Shown in pieces: positions 5,606-6,311 of a DNA stretch of 6,311 bases. The notes under the pieces are model-generated. The model was given only the letters and a program-made list of their open reading frames with translations, searched no databases and was not told where the DNA came from. The stretch spans positions 1-6,311 of the forward strand of contig DASTRU010000248.1 of the NCBI GenBank assembly GCA_035761045.1, read 5' to 3'. This DNA is from DASTRU01 sp035761045. GTDB taxonomy: Bacteria; Pseudomonadota; Gammaproteobacteria; Burkholderiales; Burkholderiaceae_E. Positions within the stretch are counted from its first letter, which is position 1, and the number at the start of each line of letters is the position of its first letter. Made by a program: the position numbers and the translations under genes.

Positions 5606-6311
5606 ACAAATATCCAAGCAAGCAAAGCGGCGATCAATAAATACTTGAGCGCGTAGTACGCGGGCTTACTGCGCGCCTTGATCGCCTTACCCACGAGACG
5701 CACGCGATACACCACGCCAAACACTCGGTTAAGCCAACCAATGCGCTCGCCCGGCACGTTTTCGGTCGCGGCCGCGCGCATCATGACTTGCCGAAACACC
5801 AGGTCGACCATGCGCGCGAATGGATTCGACAACGGCCGTTGCACGTCGCAAAAAAGAATAAGGCGCGGATGATCGGTGTCGTTACGCGCATGATGAATAA
5901 ACGTTTCGTCGAACATCAATGGCTCGCCATCGCGCCATGATCGGCGCTCGCCATCGACCTCGATGAAGCACTCGTTGGAATTCGGCGTGACAAGACCTAA
6001 GTGATAGCGCAACGAACCCGCGTAAGGATCGCGGTGCCGAACCAAGTGCGCGCCGGGTGGGAGCGAGGCGAACATCGCAGCCTTGATGGTGGGAATCGAT
6101 TCGAGCAAGGCGATGGTTTTCGGACAACGCTCGCGCGCCGAGGCGTGCGACGAGCCGTACCACATCAGGTAAAAACGTTTCCAACCCGTACGAAAGAAGG
6201 AATTGAATCCAACATCGTTGTAGCCTTGCGATGCACGGATGCCGCCCTCGTCGGCCAAGGCCACGCATTCGTCGCGAATGGTTTTCCAATTGGCTTGAAG
6301 CACGGCGAGTT
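5602..6311 (-). CDS. LpxO/OlsC-like Fe(II)/2-oxoglutarate lipid hydroxylase (aspartyl/asparaginyl beta-hydroxylase family), 5' end outside window
   Basis: This is a dioxygenase of the aspartyl/asparaginyl beta-hydroxylase family, closest in feel to LpxO, which adds a 2-hydroxyl to a secondary acyl chain of lipid A at the inner membrane. The frame stays open to the right edge. GTG at 6303 (translated here as residue 1) is probably internal, since the upstream codons read Leu-Ala and family members of about 300 residues start earlier with a membrane helix. Visible are the iron ligands HRD (His90, Asp92), followed by PYAGSLRYHLGL, TPNSNE, SWRDGE and FDETFIHH with the third ligand His137, and Arg147 ten residues on for 2-oxoglutarate binding. 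The core triad is complete. A hydrophobic C-terminal tail (about 218-233) could be a membrane anchor. OlsC, which hydroxylates ornithine lipids, belongs to the same family, so the substrate may be an aminolipid instead of lipid A. Any promoter lies beyond the window. Confidence 0.85.
   Translation of the reverse strand, partial: LAVLQANWKTIRDECVALADEGGIRASQGYNDVGFNSFFRTGWKRFYLMWYGSSHASARERCPKTIALLESIPTIKAAMFASLPPGAHLVRHRDPYAGSLRYHLGLVTPNSNECFIEVDGERRSWRDGEPLMFDETFIHHARNDTDHPRLILFCDVQRPLSNPFARMVDLVFRQVMMRAAATENVPGERIGWLNRVFGVVYRVRLVGKAIKARSKPAYYALKYLLIAALLAWIFV

Noticed and set aside
5882..6289. A 135-codon open frame overlapping the hydroxylase in another - strand frame
   Set aside because: The competing frame contains the complete iron-binding HxD...H motif set, so this one is a shadow.

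Overview
The window looks like a chromosomal segment of a Gram-negative proteobacterium, most likely a betaproteobacterium. This inference rests on a two-domain MetRS fragment of the proteobacterial type, an LpxO/AspH-type lipid hydroxylase, a FeeM-like N-acyl amino acid synthase and a large GGDEF-EAL protein. Coding sequence is rich in GCG/CGC/TCG-type codons, while the intergenic stretches are visibly more AT-rich. I cannot name a genus.

Layout: positions 1-1472 (+) hold the 3' part of metG, cut by the left edge. It is followed by a short intrinsic terminator (1479-1503). A spacer of about 190 bases then carries two inverted repeats and a weak promoter candidate ahead of a FeeM-like acyltransferase gene (about 1667-2449, +). 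A second spacer (2450-2602) is also packed with inverted repeats. One is a perfect 14-bp stem with a 4-nt loop, and another overlaps the ribosome-binding site of the next gene. Positions 2603-5605 (+) encode a 1000-residue inner-membrane c-di-GMP protein: one transmembrane helix, a periplasmic domain, seven transmembrane helices, then PAS, GGDEF and EAL domains. On the opposite strand, 5602-6311 carries the 3' part of an LpxO/OlsC-like Fe(II)/2-oxoglutarate hydroxylase, cut by the right edge. The last two genes converge and share the palindrome TTAA, so their stop codons overlap.

How they might work together: metG is a housekeeping gene and probably unrelated to its neighbours. The acyltransferase and the hydroxylase may both act on fatty-acyl groups (aminolipids or lipid A), and the c-di-GMP protein lies between them. 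A functional link is only inference from proximity. I see no mobile element, CRISPR array, tRNA or rRNA, and no clear evidence of a wholly new system. The items most worth checking are the hairpin-rich spacers, the aminolipid hypothesis and the overlapping convergent stop codons.
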